Translations under genes and position numbers: made by a program
The notes under the pieces: model-generated
The model's input: the letters and a program-made list of their open reading frames with translations, nothing else
Told to the model about the DNA's origin: nothing
The model's database searches: none
Shown: positions 50,654 through 58,408 of the stretch, piece after piece
How the letters are laid out: the number at the start of each line of letters is the position of its first letter
Numbering within the stretch: position 1 is the stretch's first letter
From: a virus
Strand: one strand, 5' to 3'
IMG/VR virus record: IMGVR_UViG_3300003323_000052
Location: 1-64,000 of that record
DNA length: 64,000 nt

Positions 50654-50884
50654 TTAAGCCGCTTCTTTAAGCTGTTGTTTTTCCATCGTTCGATTCCGAC
50701 GTTCTTGAATCTTGTCGTAAATCGGCTTTTTCCATTTCAGCAATTTTTCTTCGCGCTGACCAGAGACATAGCCCAATCCTTCTAGCGCGATATCAAAAAT
50801 CTTAACTTGGCGCAAATTCAAGTTTTCCGATTGCTCGCAAATCTTAACAATCTTCTCAAGTGCTTTTCTGCTTTCGTATGTCAT
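50654..50884 (-). CDS. Hypothetical protein, 76 aa
   Basis: Charged helical protein. Unrecognised. Precedes the 46-aa gene by 4 nt. Confidence 0.7.
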   Translation of the reverse strand: MTYESRKALEKIVKICEQSENLNLRQVKIFDIALEGLGYVSGQREEKLLKWKKPIYDKIQERRNRTMEKQQLKEAA

Positions 50885-50895
50885 TTTCTGTCTCC

Positions 50896-51201
50896 TTATG
50901 CTTCATTCCAATATTTATCTCTATTGGTTCTGATGCTTTCTGAGCCATCATATTCCGAAATGTAAAACATAGTTCCTTGCTCGATCCAGCAAAGTTCGAT
51001 ATCGTGAATGCCACCTTGATATGCATCTGGATACTTACTGCTAGTAACATCAGAAAGCTTTTTAATTCCACCATCAAGAAAAGCCTCAACCAAGTCACGG
51101 TCATAAGCCATTTCTGGCTCCCCCCATGTACTCCAACCAGCTCCAAATCCCGGCGAATAAAGCACGTCAATGCAACCATCTTTAATATATTTCTCAGTCA
51201 T
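50896..51201 (-). CDS. Conserved-type phage protein, 101 aa
   Basis: GAGGAG before the ATG. The sequence has GWSTWGEPEMAYDRDLVEAFLDGG, then KYPDAYQGGIHDIELCWIEQGTMFYISEYDG, a pattern recurrent in phages. Function unknown. Confidence 0.78.
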   Translation of the reverse strand: MTEKYIKDGCIDVLYSPGFGAGWSTWGEPEMAYDRDLVEAFLDGGIKKLSDVTSSKYPDAYQGGIHDIELCWIEQGTMFYISEYDGSESIRTNRDKYWNEA

Positions 51202-51317
51202 TTCGCGCTCCTCATTTCCTGTTGTTTAACCTGTTCCCTGTAATCCAGCGTCCCAACGCATGCATACAATGCAAATAGAATAATTAGCGCTGGAATGGCT
51301 GCTTTGAAGTTATTCAT
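51198..51317 (-). CDS. Small membrane protein, 39 aa
   Basis: One transmembrane helix (residues ~6-24), then a charged tail. Its TGA overlaps the downstream ATG. Confidence 0.6.
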   Translation of the reverse strand: MNNFKAAIPALIILFALYACVGTLDYREQVKQQEMRSAK

Positions 51318-51498
51318 CCTCAATCTCCATTTCATCACGAAGATAGCCAATAAGATATCCCGGATTGATTACCACGATACGAGACGTGCTAAAGCTTCCT
51401 CGCTCCGAATAATAATCTTGACTTTGCGTCAGAACATCATGGGATTCCGTGCTTCGCTCTATTGCGCTAATCAATACCTCACAATCCGAGCGTTTCAT
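51310..51498 (-). CDS. Hypothetical protein, 62 aa
   Basis: Acidic small protein, no motif. Overlaps both neighbours. Confidence 0.68.
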   Translation of the reverse strand: MKRSDCEVLISAIERSTESHDVLTQSQDYYSERGSFSTSRIVVINPGYLIGYLRDEMEIEDE

Positions 51499-51665
51499 CA
51501 GAACCCCCGTGCAGTACGTTGCTTCTTAGTCCGGATATTCCGCGCCTGTTCGATTTCTTGCCGGAATTGCGAGCCTTCGTAAATTACCTTTGCTGGCAAT
51601 TTCTGCTCTGCGCCAATTTGTCGAGCCAGTTTTCGCGCTGGTGAGTTTTTAAGTTTCATTTTCAT
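51498..51665 (-). CDS. Small basic protein, 55 aa
   Basis: Lys/Arg-rich, with AGGGGA before the ATG. Its TGA overlaps the next ATG (ATGA). The basic C-terminus (RTKKQRTARG) suggests nucleic-acid binding; unproven. Confidence 0.65.
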   Translation of the reverse strand: MKMKLKNSPARKLARQIGAEQKLPAKVIYEGSQFRQEIEQARNIRTKKQRTARGF

Positions 51666-51868
51666 TCCCCTAGTCTTTTATAGAATTCATATTGCTCTGG
51701 ACTTACGCGGCACTTTCCAGTGCCTTCACAAGAACTGCATTTTGGACTGCCATTACTATCATAACGCCCCGATCCGTTGCAAGCAACGCACTTAACAAGT
51801 TTCCATCCCAATACATTTTTCTCTTTGTGCGCTTTCCTTTCTGCTTTACGCTCATGAAATGTACTCAT
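51662..51868 (-). CDS. DnaJ-type zinc-finger protein, 68 aa
   Basis: CxxCxGSG and CxxCxGTG repeats (CVACNGSG, CSSCEGTG) form a small zinc domain like the DnaJ central region but without a J domain. Overlaps both neighbours by 4 nt. Confidence 0.75.
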   Translation of the reverse strand: MSTFHERKAERKAHKEKNVLGWKLVKCVACNGSGRYDSNGSPKCSSCEGTGKCRVSPEQYEFYKRLGE

Positions 51869-51993
51869 CGCGTACTCCCATTCAAATACCAGCCGAGTTG
51901 CCTACGGATTTCTTCTGGCGATTTTGGCGGATTAGTTTCTGTCTTACGTTGCTGCATGTATTCGCGTACTTGCTCTTTGGTTGGCTTGTTCAT
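51865..51993 (-). CDS. Small protein, 42 aa, paralogue of 3065-3220
   Basis: PTKEQVREYMQQR and SPEEIRRQLGWYL match the two motifs of the 51-aa late-side protein. GGGGA precedes the ATG. Function unknown. Confidence 0.68.
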   Translation of the reverse strand: MNKPTKEQVREYMQQRKTETNPPKSPEEIRRQLGWYLNGSTR

Positions 51994-52032
51994 GATAATC
52001 CCCTATTTAGTTATTTGAAGTTCCGTGAATTC

Positions 52033-52060
52033 ATATTACACGATATCCAGCATAACGCAA
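52033..52060 (-). promoter_or_regulatory. Sigma-70-like promoter
   Basis: Minus-strand TTGCGT, 16-nt spacer, TAATAT, facing the run of genes from 51993 downwards. It lacks the TGC extension of the other four. Confidence 0.55.
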
Positions 52061-52074
52061 GATCTAACTAAAAA

Positions 52075-52290
52075 TTATTTGCGCGAGAGCATTTCTGCAA
52101 CAAAAACGAACACAACAATTATCCCAAGAATGCCAATCGCAAATACAACAGGTAGCCAAAACGGCGCAAGAACCCACAGCCAAGACCATTGCGCGATATC
52201 GGTGACACCTGCGAGTTTCAAGATTACAAAGACGCATCCCATCAGGCTAAAAAGTGGGATGCTGAGCTTGGTTGTCTTTTCTTTGCTCAT
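52075..52290 (-). CDS. Membrane protein (Fragile-X-F-type name in databases), 71 aa
   Basis: Two transmembrane helices (about residues 10-28 and 40-66) with a Trp-rich WSWLWVLAPFW between. Small phage proteins of this layout carry the name transmembrane Fragile-X-F protein. Function unknown. Confidence 0.72.
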   Translation of the reverse strand: MSKEKTTKLSIPLFSLMGCVFVILKLAGVTDIAQWSWLWVLAPFWLPVVFAIGILGIIVVFVFVAEMLSRK

Positions 52291-52532
52291 TGATTAGCCT
52301 TTTTATTCTCGATTTCAGCAAGATTCTTTCGTGCAAAGTGAGCGAGCAAGTTTTGTCCGTATGCCCCGCGAATCTTCCCACTGCCAGCACGACGAAGATT
52401 TTCACGCAACTGTGCGCGAGTACCGTATTTACCGCCATTGTTTGCCTGATAGTTCAGACGATTGATTGCTTCATTATCAAATGCGCGGCGCACTTTATAG
52501 TCTGCAAATGATTCGTTTTCTTTTCGTTGCAT
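52287..52532 (-). CDS. Basic hypothetical protein, 81 aa
   Basis: Arg/Asn/Lys-rich, probably nucleic-acid binding by composition. AAGGA lies upstream of the ATG. It is the first gene downstream of the large hairpin block. Confidence 0.7.
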   Translation of the reverse strand: MQRKENESFADYKVRRAFDNEAINRLNYQANNGGKYGTRAQLRENLRRAGSGKIRGAYGQNLLAHFARKNLAEIENKKANQ

Positions 52533-52552
52533 TATCTGTCCTTAGTATTTAT

Positions 52553-53196
52553 GGGTTGACGGTTGGCTCCGTCAGCTACCGACTTCATAGCGCCTTCTTG
52601 CTCATATTGCCCGCGCATTGCTCAATCTATTTTGGATAACTCCCACTGAGTCAAGGAGCCGCAAGAGAGTATTTCTACTTTCAATCCATATTCATGCACG
52701 TCTGTGGTTATAACCACATTGAAGCGGGCTAGGGCGTCAATCCTAGCTGGGGGCAGTACTTCCGGCTAGTTCGCGTGTTGCTAGGGATGCCTCCCATATT
52801 CGCAACTTTGTTGAACTCATTGCACATGCTGCTTTAGCCTCGCGTGTCTACATTCCACGCCGCCGCTTCAATCTAGTTTCTGCGTTCTTACCCGACACAG
52901 ATTGGGTAAACACCACCTTAGAGCTTGCTATTAATCGCCAACTGTGGTGACTAGAACACAGGGTTCCCCCGACCAATAGCAAGCTTTAAGGTGACTGGCT
53001 TTCCACCAGTCGGCGCGAAAATTGTGGCAGCAATTTTGCGTCTGAATTTACGTATTCCACGGCGCAATCAATAGGTCATGAAAGGCCATTATGTCAAGCA
53101 AACCATAATGAAGGAGGAACCTACCTTGCGCTGCCGCTGTTATTTCCCGACCTGCGGCTGCGGTGACAGAGTTCCTAAATTCTGTGCAGTCACCGC
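52553..53196. ncRNA. Candidate large structured RNA (~650 nt), strand uncertain
   Basis: The 788 bases from 52533 to 53320 carry no convincing gene in a genome otherwise packed end to end. Stems found: TGACGG/CCGTCA (52557-52574); a 16-nt palindrome (52703-52718) inside TTCAAT/ATTGAA; GCTAGG/CCTAGC (52728-52747); a 7-bp stem 52749-52755/52788-52794; GCGTG/CACGC (52842-52860); TTACCC/GGGTAA (52888-52909); a 19-bp stem 52914-52932/52975-52993 with one G-U; GACTGG/CCAGTC (52993-53011); 10 bp with one bulge (53014-53040); CATTATG/CATAATG (53087-53110); GCGGTGAC/GTCACCGC (53160-53196). Size and style recall giant phage RNAs such as GOLLD and ROOL; homology was not tested. Confidence 0.6.
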
Positions 53197-53265
53197 TTTA
53201 CTACTTATTAATTAAACCAAAATCTCCTTGTTTTGTACTTCGGCATTGCCTGATGCATGAGAAAC

Positions 53266-53271
53266 ATTATA
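53266..53271 (-). promoter_or_regulatory. Perfect -10 box upstream of the structured region
   Basis: Minus-strand TATAAT preceded by TGCA; no good -35 at 17 nt. It would start a leftward transcript near 53259 that covers the whole hairpin block and then the minus-strand genes. Confidence 0.4.
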
Positions 53272-53320
53272 TGCATTGTACGCTGTTCGCGGGTAATCGG
53301 AAACAAGATAATCATTATGC

Positions 53321-53689
53321 TTAGCCGTTGTGTTTTTGCAGCGCTTTTTGAACAGCTTTAATCGCATCCTGAGCCGTTACTTTACGCGGAACGACTGGCG
53401 TATCCAATTCGCGGATTGCTTCGATTTCTGCCTTGTTAAACAGGAAGTCGCCGAACAATTCTTCAAACTTCACGCCAACTACAGCATGGTTGCAAGCGAA
53501 GTTCGCCATAACCAATTTCGGCCATTTCGGATTATCGAGCAAGAAGTCAAGGAACTCTTCGCAAGTATCCATGAACTTGTCATTGCGCCCGCCGATAATC
53601 TCTGCGCGCATAGCTTCAATTTTCTTGTTGATGCGAGTCCGCAATTCTTCTTCGTAAAGTTCGGATTCTCGCTCTGGATCGGTTTTCAT
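53321..53689 (-). CDS. Hypothetical protein, 122 aa
   Basis: ATG 53689 with GGAG upstream. Charged N-terminus, EFLDFLLDNPKWP and a C-terminal helix AQDAIKAVQKALQKH. No family recognised. Confidence 0.74.
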   Translation of the reverse strand: MKTDPERESELYEEELRTRINKKIEAMRAEIIGGRNDKFMDTCEEFLDFLLDNPKWPKLVMANFACNHAVVGVKFEELFGDFLFNKAEIEAIRELDTPVVPRKVTAQDAIKAVQKALQKHNG

Positions 53690-53690
53690 T

Positions 53691-54041
53691 TTAATCTCCA
53701 ATTGGAGTGAGAGAGTAAACATCGGCTAAAGCTATGATGTCGTCTCGCCACTCGTGAATATCGCCTAAATCATGAATGCGCTGAAGTTCTGAAAGCATTT
53801 TAAATGCGTGATGATTAATGCCAGAATAAAATAGCGCAGATTGAACTAAAACCGAACGAATATTGCCGCCTTCCATCGCTTCGCTGTAATATTCATCTTT
53901 AATCAGACAGCCGATTGCACACATTGCTCCATTCTCGCCGCGATAGGCGCATCCTTGGGCCTTATCACTCATCGAACGTTCGTTCTGCGCGAGCAAATGC
54001 TTAGCGACTTTATCGTAAATCTCCTGAAGCGTCATGTTCAT
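53691..54041 (-). CDS. Conserved-type phage protein, 116 aa
   Basis: The pattern TLQEIYDKVAKHLLAQNERSM, then CAYRGENG(A)MCAIGCLI, recurs widely in phages with no assigned function; three Cys may bind metal. GGAGAG sits 6 nt before ATG 54041. Near the head of the leftward operon. Confidence 0.8.
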   Translation of the reverse strand: MNMTLQEIYDKVAKHLLAQNERSMSDKAQGCAYRGENGAMCAIGCLIKDEYYSEAMEGGNIRSVLVQSALFYSGINHHAFKMLSELQRIHDLGDIHEWRDDIIALADVYSLTPIGD

Positions 54042-54042
54042 G

Positions 54043-54171
54043 TCACTCTCCAATGTTGACTTTCAATGCTGCGACAATTTTATTCTTAGCTGGTTCAATC
54101 GCATGATAAGCGTTCCACGCCATCCAGCCCGAGAAAGCCAGAACCCACACAATAAACAGTTTCGATTTCAT
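54043..54171 (-). CDS. Small membrane protein, 42 aa
   Basis: First gene of the leftward operon, with GGAGG before the ATG. An N-terminal transmembrane helix (residues ~4-22), then a short polar tail. Confidence 0.65.
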   Translation of the reverse strand: MKSKLFIVWVLAFSGWMAWNAYHAIEPAKNKIVAALKVNIGE

Positions 54172-54441
54172 TTCATCCTCCGTTTTGGCTGTATGCAGCG
54201 TCCATGAATCAAGCTTAGTTGCCTAACGCGATAAAGTCAAGTCGCTGGCGCATATTTTCTTTGTGTTGCGTAATTACCACTAGGAAACGCCTTTATTTAC
54301 AGCTTACAACACTTCTGCCGTGTAGGACTAGATTACATCATGCTACTGTTGTGCTGAAACGCTTTATTTTGCTTAGCCACCTTGACAGCAGGAAATTGTG
54401 ATATTAGAGTGAAATCTAACGAGTCCTAGAGGAAAAACGCA
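54172..54441. promoter_or_regulatory. Divergent early control region
   Basis: It separates the leftward and rightward early operons. Rightward promoter: TTGACA (54382-54387), 17 nt, TAGAGT (54405-54410). A weaker leftward candidate is TTGACT near 54231-54236. Two imperfect direct repeats begin GAAACGC and run into T-rich TTTATTT (54284-54300 and 54356-54370). An AGGACT/AGTCCT inverted pair flanks the rightward promoter. These are plausible Cro operators. Confidence 0.6.
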
Positions 54442-54639
54442 GTGGGTTACAAGATCGACGTAGATAGAATGATAGACCTGTTAGGCGGCGTTGCTGAAAC
54501 AGCTAGGTTGTGGGAAGTGACAACTAGCGCAGTGTCTCAGTGGCGCAAGAGTGGAGCGCCGGGTGACTTCCTAAAGTTTCTGCGCATCGCAAGACCGAAG
54601 ATTTTTAGACAAGTCGCCACAAAAGAGGGTGACTCTTAA
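54442..54639 (+). CDS. Cro-like repressor, 65 aa
   Basis: GTG start with AGAGGA upstream. HTH at residues ~12-33 (GGVAETARLWEVTTSAVSQWRKSG) of the YdaS/Cro type and a basic C-terminus. It is the first gene after the divergent promoter, the standard cro position; no CI-like partner lies opposite. Confidence 0.85.
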   Translation: MGYKIDVDRMIDLLGGVAETARLWEVTTSAVSQWRKSGAPGDFLKFLRIARPKIFRQVATKEGDS

Positions 54640-54653
54640 ATAGGAGAAGGGCC

Positions 54654-55016
54654 ATGCTTTATAAGAACAATGCTGGTGTAGTTTGGTTTGCCTTTTACGG
54701 CGCAACGCTGCTAATTGCCTATCGAATGTTTTTCGGTGATCCAGATGCCAAGATGGCCTTTCAAGCAATCATGTGGTTGAGGGCTATCTCCATTGTTTTC
54801 ATGTCTTTCATCATGGGCGATCCGTACCGGATTTATCAACCAGAGCCGCGAAAGTTGGAAACCGTTGTATGGATCATTTGCGGCGAATTATGGATTTGGT
54901 TTTCGATGTTCGCGCAACTATTTTACACTGAGCTTGTCGTAACTATTCTGGCAATCATTTTGTTTGAATCGACCCGTTACGAAGCTGTTTGCTTCGGTCG
55001 GACTAAAGAGGATTAA
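54654..55016 (+). CDS. Membrane protein, 120 aa
   Basis: Four hydrophobic segments (about residues 8-25, 38-55, 68-85, 87-105). AGGAGAAGGG precedes the ATG. Unrecognised. Confidence 0.75.
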   Translation: MLYKNNAGVVWFAFYGATLLIAYRMFFGDPDAKMAFQAIMWLRAISIVFMSFIMGDPYRIYQPEPRKLETVVWIICGELWIWFSMFAQLFYTELVVTILAIILFESTRYEAVCFGRTKED

Positions 55017-55018
55017 TC

Positions 55019-55381
55019 ATGGCTTTCAAAAAAGAAGAGCAAGTAAGGCGCAATAATATTGTCAATTACATTCTTTCTCGCTGCAAAGATAGTAAGCAAG
55101 TACTGGTAAGCGATCTTGTTTTCGAGAATGAAATAAGCAATTCTGAATTAGCAGCAATTTTGCGGAAAATGGTTGCCAAGAATTTGATCCATCGCTGTAC
55201 GGTTGTTGGCGCTGGGCAAATGATGAATAACATCATTGCATCTGGCCCCGTTCCGCCTATTGTGGATGGAAGTAAAGACCTTGAGCCGGTACAGGTAACC
55301 ATTAAGCATTGGTCACGCGGCGAGCATAAGCGAAATGAGTTTGAATCTTTATTCTTCGGAGCCGCAAATGTTCAAGTTTAA
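55019..55381 (+). CDS. Winged-helix-like protein, 120 aa
   Basis: N-terminal two-thirds pattern (VNYILSRCKDSKQVLVSDLV, SNSELAAILRKMVAKNLIHR) reads as a winged helix. Possible early DNA-binding protein. Confidence 0.7.
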   Translation: MAFKKEEQVRRNNIVNYILSRCKDSKQVLVSDLVFENEISNSELAAILRKMVAKNLIHRCTVVGAGQMMNNIIASGPVPPIVDGSKDLEPVQVTIKHWSRGEHKRNEFESLFFGAANVQV

Positions 55382-55640
55382 TATTGACGAGCATGTGATT
55401 CTGCATTCTCTACAAGGCAATCTAGCAATATATAACGGCGAGGAGGGCGTTATTAACGATTTTATCCTTGCTGGCGACGTTAAACGAATCCAAGGCAAGG
55501 AAGTAACGCTGCCCTATAACGGATACGCTGTAAATCTGTTTTGCGGCCTTCGCGCGGGTGTGATGGAAAAGCATCTTAAGCGCAAAGAATTCCCCGACGA
55601 AGAAAAATCAACACCACGAATTGAAGAATTGGAGGAATAA
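55368..55640 (+). CDS. Hypothetical protein, 90 aa
   Basis: ATG 55368 with CGGAG upstream. Beta-barrel-like N-terminus (FNIDEHVILHSLQGNLAIYNGEEGVI) and an acidic tail. Unknown. Confidence 0.7.
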   Translation: MFKFNIDEHVILHSLQGNLAIYNGEEGVINDFILAGDVKRIQGKEVTLPYNGYAVNLFCGLRAGVMEKHLKRKEFPDEEKSTPRIEELEE

Positions 55641-55934
55641 ATGGCTAAGTTTAAGAAAGGCGACGTTTGTGTTATCGTCAAGGCATATACTATGCCGGAG
55701 CTTGTAGGCGAAGAGGTAACGATCCAAGGCGATCCATATTCCTATTATTGCAAAGAGCTTAGCCAAACTGTTTTTGGCTATCCCACAGATTTGCGCGTAA
55801 AGTATAAAGGTGTCGAGCGCAAAATTACGCCGCCAGAGCATTGCCTACGCCTTAAAGACGCGCCGCCTGACGCAATCGTTATGCGCGAGTACAACCGGCT
55901 AATCGAGAAAATTACAGGCAAGGTGCCAGCATGA
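55641..55934 (+). CDS. KOW/SH3-like small protein, 97 aa
   Basis: FKKGDVCVIVKA, then LVGEEVTIQGDP is a small beta-barrel (SH3-like) reading, similar to the preceding gene, followed by a helix. Overlaps the next gene by 4 nt. Confidence 0.72.
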   Translation: MAKFKKGDVCVIVKAYTMPELVGEEVTIQGDPYSYYCKELSQTVFGYPTDLRVKYKGVERKITPPEHCLRLKDAPPDAIVMREYNRLIEKITGKVPA

Positions 55935-56161
55935 ACTACATCGAAATCGGCGACGTATGCGAAGGTCAGTATTTCATGCAACATACCGACCGGAACGGAA
56001 AGCTATGCTATATCGACAATATCATTACGATTGACGCATACGATAAAGACTCTGGCGGAAACGTTCAACCTCCCGGCACATATTACTGCTGCATGTGGGA
56101 AGATGGGCTTTATGGTTCATCGCTTGCTGAAAATCTTAAACCGTATGAGGTGATGGAATGA
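55931..56161 (+). CDS. Hypothetical protein, 76 aa
   Basis: Beta-rich with YCCMWEDG near the C-terminus. Unrecognised. Confidence 0.7.
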   Translation: MNYIEIGDVCEGQYFMQHTDRNGKLCYIDNIITIDAYDKDSGGNVQPPGTYYCCMWEDGLYGSSLAENLKPYEVME

Positions 56162-56286
56162 AAGATGTATATTTTCTGATTATTATGGCTGCAATTTATA
56201 GCGCTCCGCACTGCAATAAAAGGGATGGGATTATTATTTCTATGGTGTTTTCTACTGCCGCCCTCATTGGCATGTTCTGGGGGTGA
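56158..56286 (+). CDS. Small membrane protein, 42 aa
   Basis: Two short transmembrane segments separated by CNKRDG. Overlaps the upstream gene by 4 nt and is followed after 3 nt by the next start. Confidence 0.6.
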   Translation: MKDVYFLIIMAAIYSAPHCNKRDGIIISMVFSTAALIGMFWG

Positions 56287-56289
56287 AAA

Positions 56290-56574
56290 ATGAAGCTTTG
56301 GCGAGTTACTGCTGAAATTGAATTTGTCGTTGCTGCCGAGGATTGGAGTAGCGCTTATTCTGTAGCTAATGATTCGTGGCATGAAGTGCGACGAGAGCAA
56401 GAGCCATTTTTAGATGTTGATTGCGAAATAAAGGAAGAAAAACAACTGCCGCCAGAATGGACTATTGAATGCATTCCATATGGTGATGCTGACGATAAAG
56501 AGATTGGCGAATATCTTGATAACGTTGTGTTTCCAGATACTAAAACAATAGACATGTTTGAGGTTAAAGAATGA
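56290..56574 (+). CDS. Hypothetical protein, 94 aa
   Basis: Acidic alpha/beta protein with an N-terminal VTAEIEFVVAAEDWSSAYSVA repeat-like ferredoxin-fold reading. Unknown. Confidence 0.7.
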   Translation: MKLWRVTAEIEFVVAAEDWSSAYSVANDSWHEVRREQEPFLDVDCEIKEEKQLPPEWTIECIPYGDADDKEIGEYLDNVVFPDTKTIDMFEVKE

Positions 56575-57272
56575 GTAGGACTCTCGTAAAACGATTCACA
56601 AAAAACACGCGAGGACGAGATATTATCGTTGGCGATATTCACGGCACATATTCAAAGCTTATTGAATCATTGAAGGAAATTGACTTCAATGCCGTTTCTG
56701 GTGATCGCCTATTCTCTGTTGGTGATTTAGTTGACCGTGGGCCAGAGTCAATCGAATTCCTCAAGTTTATTGAAAAGGATTGGTTCCATGCTGTAGCCGG
56801 TAATCACGATGATATGGCATGGCGCTGGCCTAATGGTTATATGGATAAATACGTCTATGAGTCGAATGGAGGTGCATGGATGATTGCTCTTGACAAGGAA
56901 ACTCAATATGAAGTGTCGGCAATCATGGGCGCGCTTCCTGTGGCTATTGAACTTGAAACAGAGTATGGTCTTATCGGCATTGTTCATGCTACATGCCCAT
57001 TCTCAAGTTGGTCTGACCTTATCGCAAATCTTGACGATACGAACATGTCAGAAATGAAGAAAGAATCAATCATTGATCTTATACAGTGGGATCGGAATAC
57101 ATATCCTAATCCAGTTCAAGGCGTCAGGGCGGTTGTTGTCGGCCACACCCCGAAAACCGGCATTCAAGTCATCGGCAATCACATCTATATCGACACAATG
57201 GGCTGGCGAGGTGGCGAATTTACCTTACTTGATGCGAACACATTGCAACCAGCAGAAAAGGTCAAGAAATGA
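56571..57272 (+). CDS. Serine/threonine metallophosphatase (lambda PP-like)
   Basis: 233 aa. PPP-family motifs in order: GDIHG (21-25), GDLVDRG (51-57) and GNHD (77-80), then later histidines in GIVHATC and VVGHTPKTG. Two-metal phosphatase; substrate unknown, possibly host or phage phosphoproteins. Confidence 0.9.
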   Translation: MSRTLVKRFTKNTRGRDIIVGDIHGTYSKLIESLKEIDFNAVSGDRLFSVGDLVDRGPESIEFLKFIEKDWFHAVAGNHDDMAWRWPNGYMDKYVYESNGGAWMIALDKETQYEVSAIMGALPVAIELETEYGLIGIVHATCPFSSWSDLIANLDDTNMSEMKKESIIDLIQWDRNTYPNPVQGVRAVVVGHTPKTGIQVIGNHIYIDTMGWRGGEFTLLDANTLQPAEKVKK

Positions 57273-57469
57273 GCTTCCGCAACCAAAAGCAGTTCTTCGA
57301 CCCAACTATCTCGCTTCGTGAGCGCCTATTGCGCGCAAGCCGTGGCCCCGGTGATACATTCGTTTGCTACAAATGCAAAGGATATAAATCAATCACTGGC
57401 CGCAAACTTGCCGGAAAGAATGGTAAGATTTCGATGTGGATTTGCAAGGAGTGCGTTAGTCATGAGTGA
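57269..57469 (+). CDS. Zinc-ribbon protein, 66 aa
   Basis: CYKCKG and later WICKECV form a four-Cys zinc ribbon. Overlaps both neighbours. Confidence 0.72.
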   Translation: MSFRNQKQFFDPTISLRERLLRASRGPGDTFVCYKCKGYKSITGRKLAGKNGKISMWICKECVSHE

Positions 57470-57629
57470 TCTTGAAAAATTGATTACTTTGATTAAAAAG
57501 TCAATCGAATGGTATGAGCTTGACCCGCCATCAAATCTAAATAGTTATGCTAGTGGAATTCATGACGGCAGAATTCAAGGTCTGAAGATTGCGCTTAAAG
57601 ATGCTATTTATTTAAAGAATAAAGGTTAA
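57462..57629 (+). CDS. Hypothetical protein, 55 aa
   Basis: ATG 57462 overlaps the zinc-ribbon gene end. Helical, with SYASGIHDGRIQGLKIAL. Unknown. Confidence 0.65.
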   Translation: MSDLEKLITLIKKSIEWYELDPPSNLNSYASGIHDGRIQGLKIALKDAIYLKNKG

Positions 57630-57631
57630 AA

Positions 57632-57781
57632 ATGGACGAACTGGATAAGCTGGAAGAGTTTTTAAAAAGGATTCTTCAAGAATCTATCGCAATGCAAATC
57701 GATGAATTTGACCGTGGTTATATTTATGAAATAAAAGACGCATTAAATGAGGTGCAAATGTTTCGTGATGGCATTAAGTGA
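57632..57781 (+). CDS. Hypothetical protein, 49 aa
   Basis: Acidic helical protein filling the gap before ninG. Codon layout and spacing support it. Confidence 0.6.
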   Translation: MDELDKLEEFLKRILQESIAMQIDEFDRGYIYEIKDALNEVQMFRDGIK

Positions 57782-57790
57782 GGAATATTC

Positions 57791-58408
57791 TTGAGCGAGC
57801 TTAAAAGAAAAACACTCATTCGGAAAACAGCATTTACTCCGCATGAAGAAAAGCCAGAAAAGAAACAGCCAAGGAAAAAGACTTGCGCGATTTGTAAAGA
57901 GAAATTCCCGCCGATGAATTCTCTAGCTAAAGTATGCTCTCCAGATTGCGCAAAGAAATACGCAGAGCAAATCAGGCTAAAGAAAGAACGGAAAGAGGAT
58001 AAAGAGCGCAAGCAGAAGCTTAAGACGTTATCCGACCATAAGAAGGAATTGCAGGATATCTTCAATAAATGGGTTCGTGAGCGCGATTACGGCTTGCCGT
58101 GCATTAGTTGCGGTAGTGATAAAGGATATGAGCAAGCAGGGCATTACAAGAGTAGGGGAGCGTATCCAGAGCTCGCCTATGAACCTCTCAACGTGGCAGG
58201 CCAGTGCCTCCATTGCAATCTACACATGGGTGGGAACATTCATGAGTATAGAAAAGGATTAATTGCGCGTTACGGACAGCAAGTAGTCGATTGGCTAGAA
58301 GGCCCACACCCGCCGCTTAAATTGAGTATTGAGGCGATAGAGCAAATGAAGAAGTATTACAGGAAGGCTACGAAGGAATTAATTGCAAAAAGAGAATGCG
58401 AAAATTAA
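57791..58408 (+). CDS. ninG: NinG-like recombination protein
   Basis: 205 aa, TTG start with AGGA upstream. N-terminal CAICKEKFPPMNSLAKVCSPDCAKK zinc part, a charged coil, and a C-terminal GLPCISCG...GHYKSRGAYPELAYEPLNVAGQCLHCN nuclease-like zinc region as in lambda NinG (Rap), which acts on recombination junctions. Confidence 0.9.
   Translation: MSELKRKTLIRKTAFTPHEEKPEKKQPRKKTCAICKEKFPPMNSLAKVCSPDCAKKYAEQIRLKKERKEDKERKQKLKTLSDHKKELQDIFNKWVRERDYGLPCISCGSDKGYEQAGHYKSRGAYPELAYEPLNVAGQCLHCNLHMGGNIHEYRKGLIARYGQQVVDWLEGPHPPLKLSIEAIEQMKKYYRKATKELIAKRECEN

Noticed and set aside
53108-53215. 35-aa Cys-rich frame (MKEEPT start) with a GGAGG-like context
   Set aside because: It lies across the 8-bp stem 53160-53196 of the structured block, and the AAGGAGG sits inside the frame itself rather than upstream of the ATG. 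A TTG start after it is possible but not convincing.
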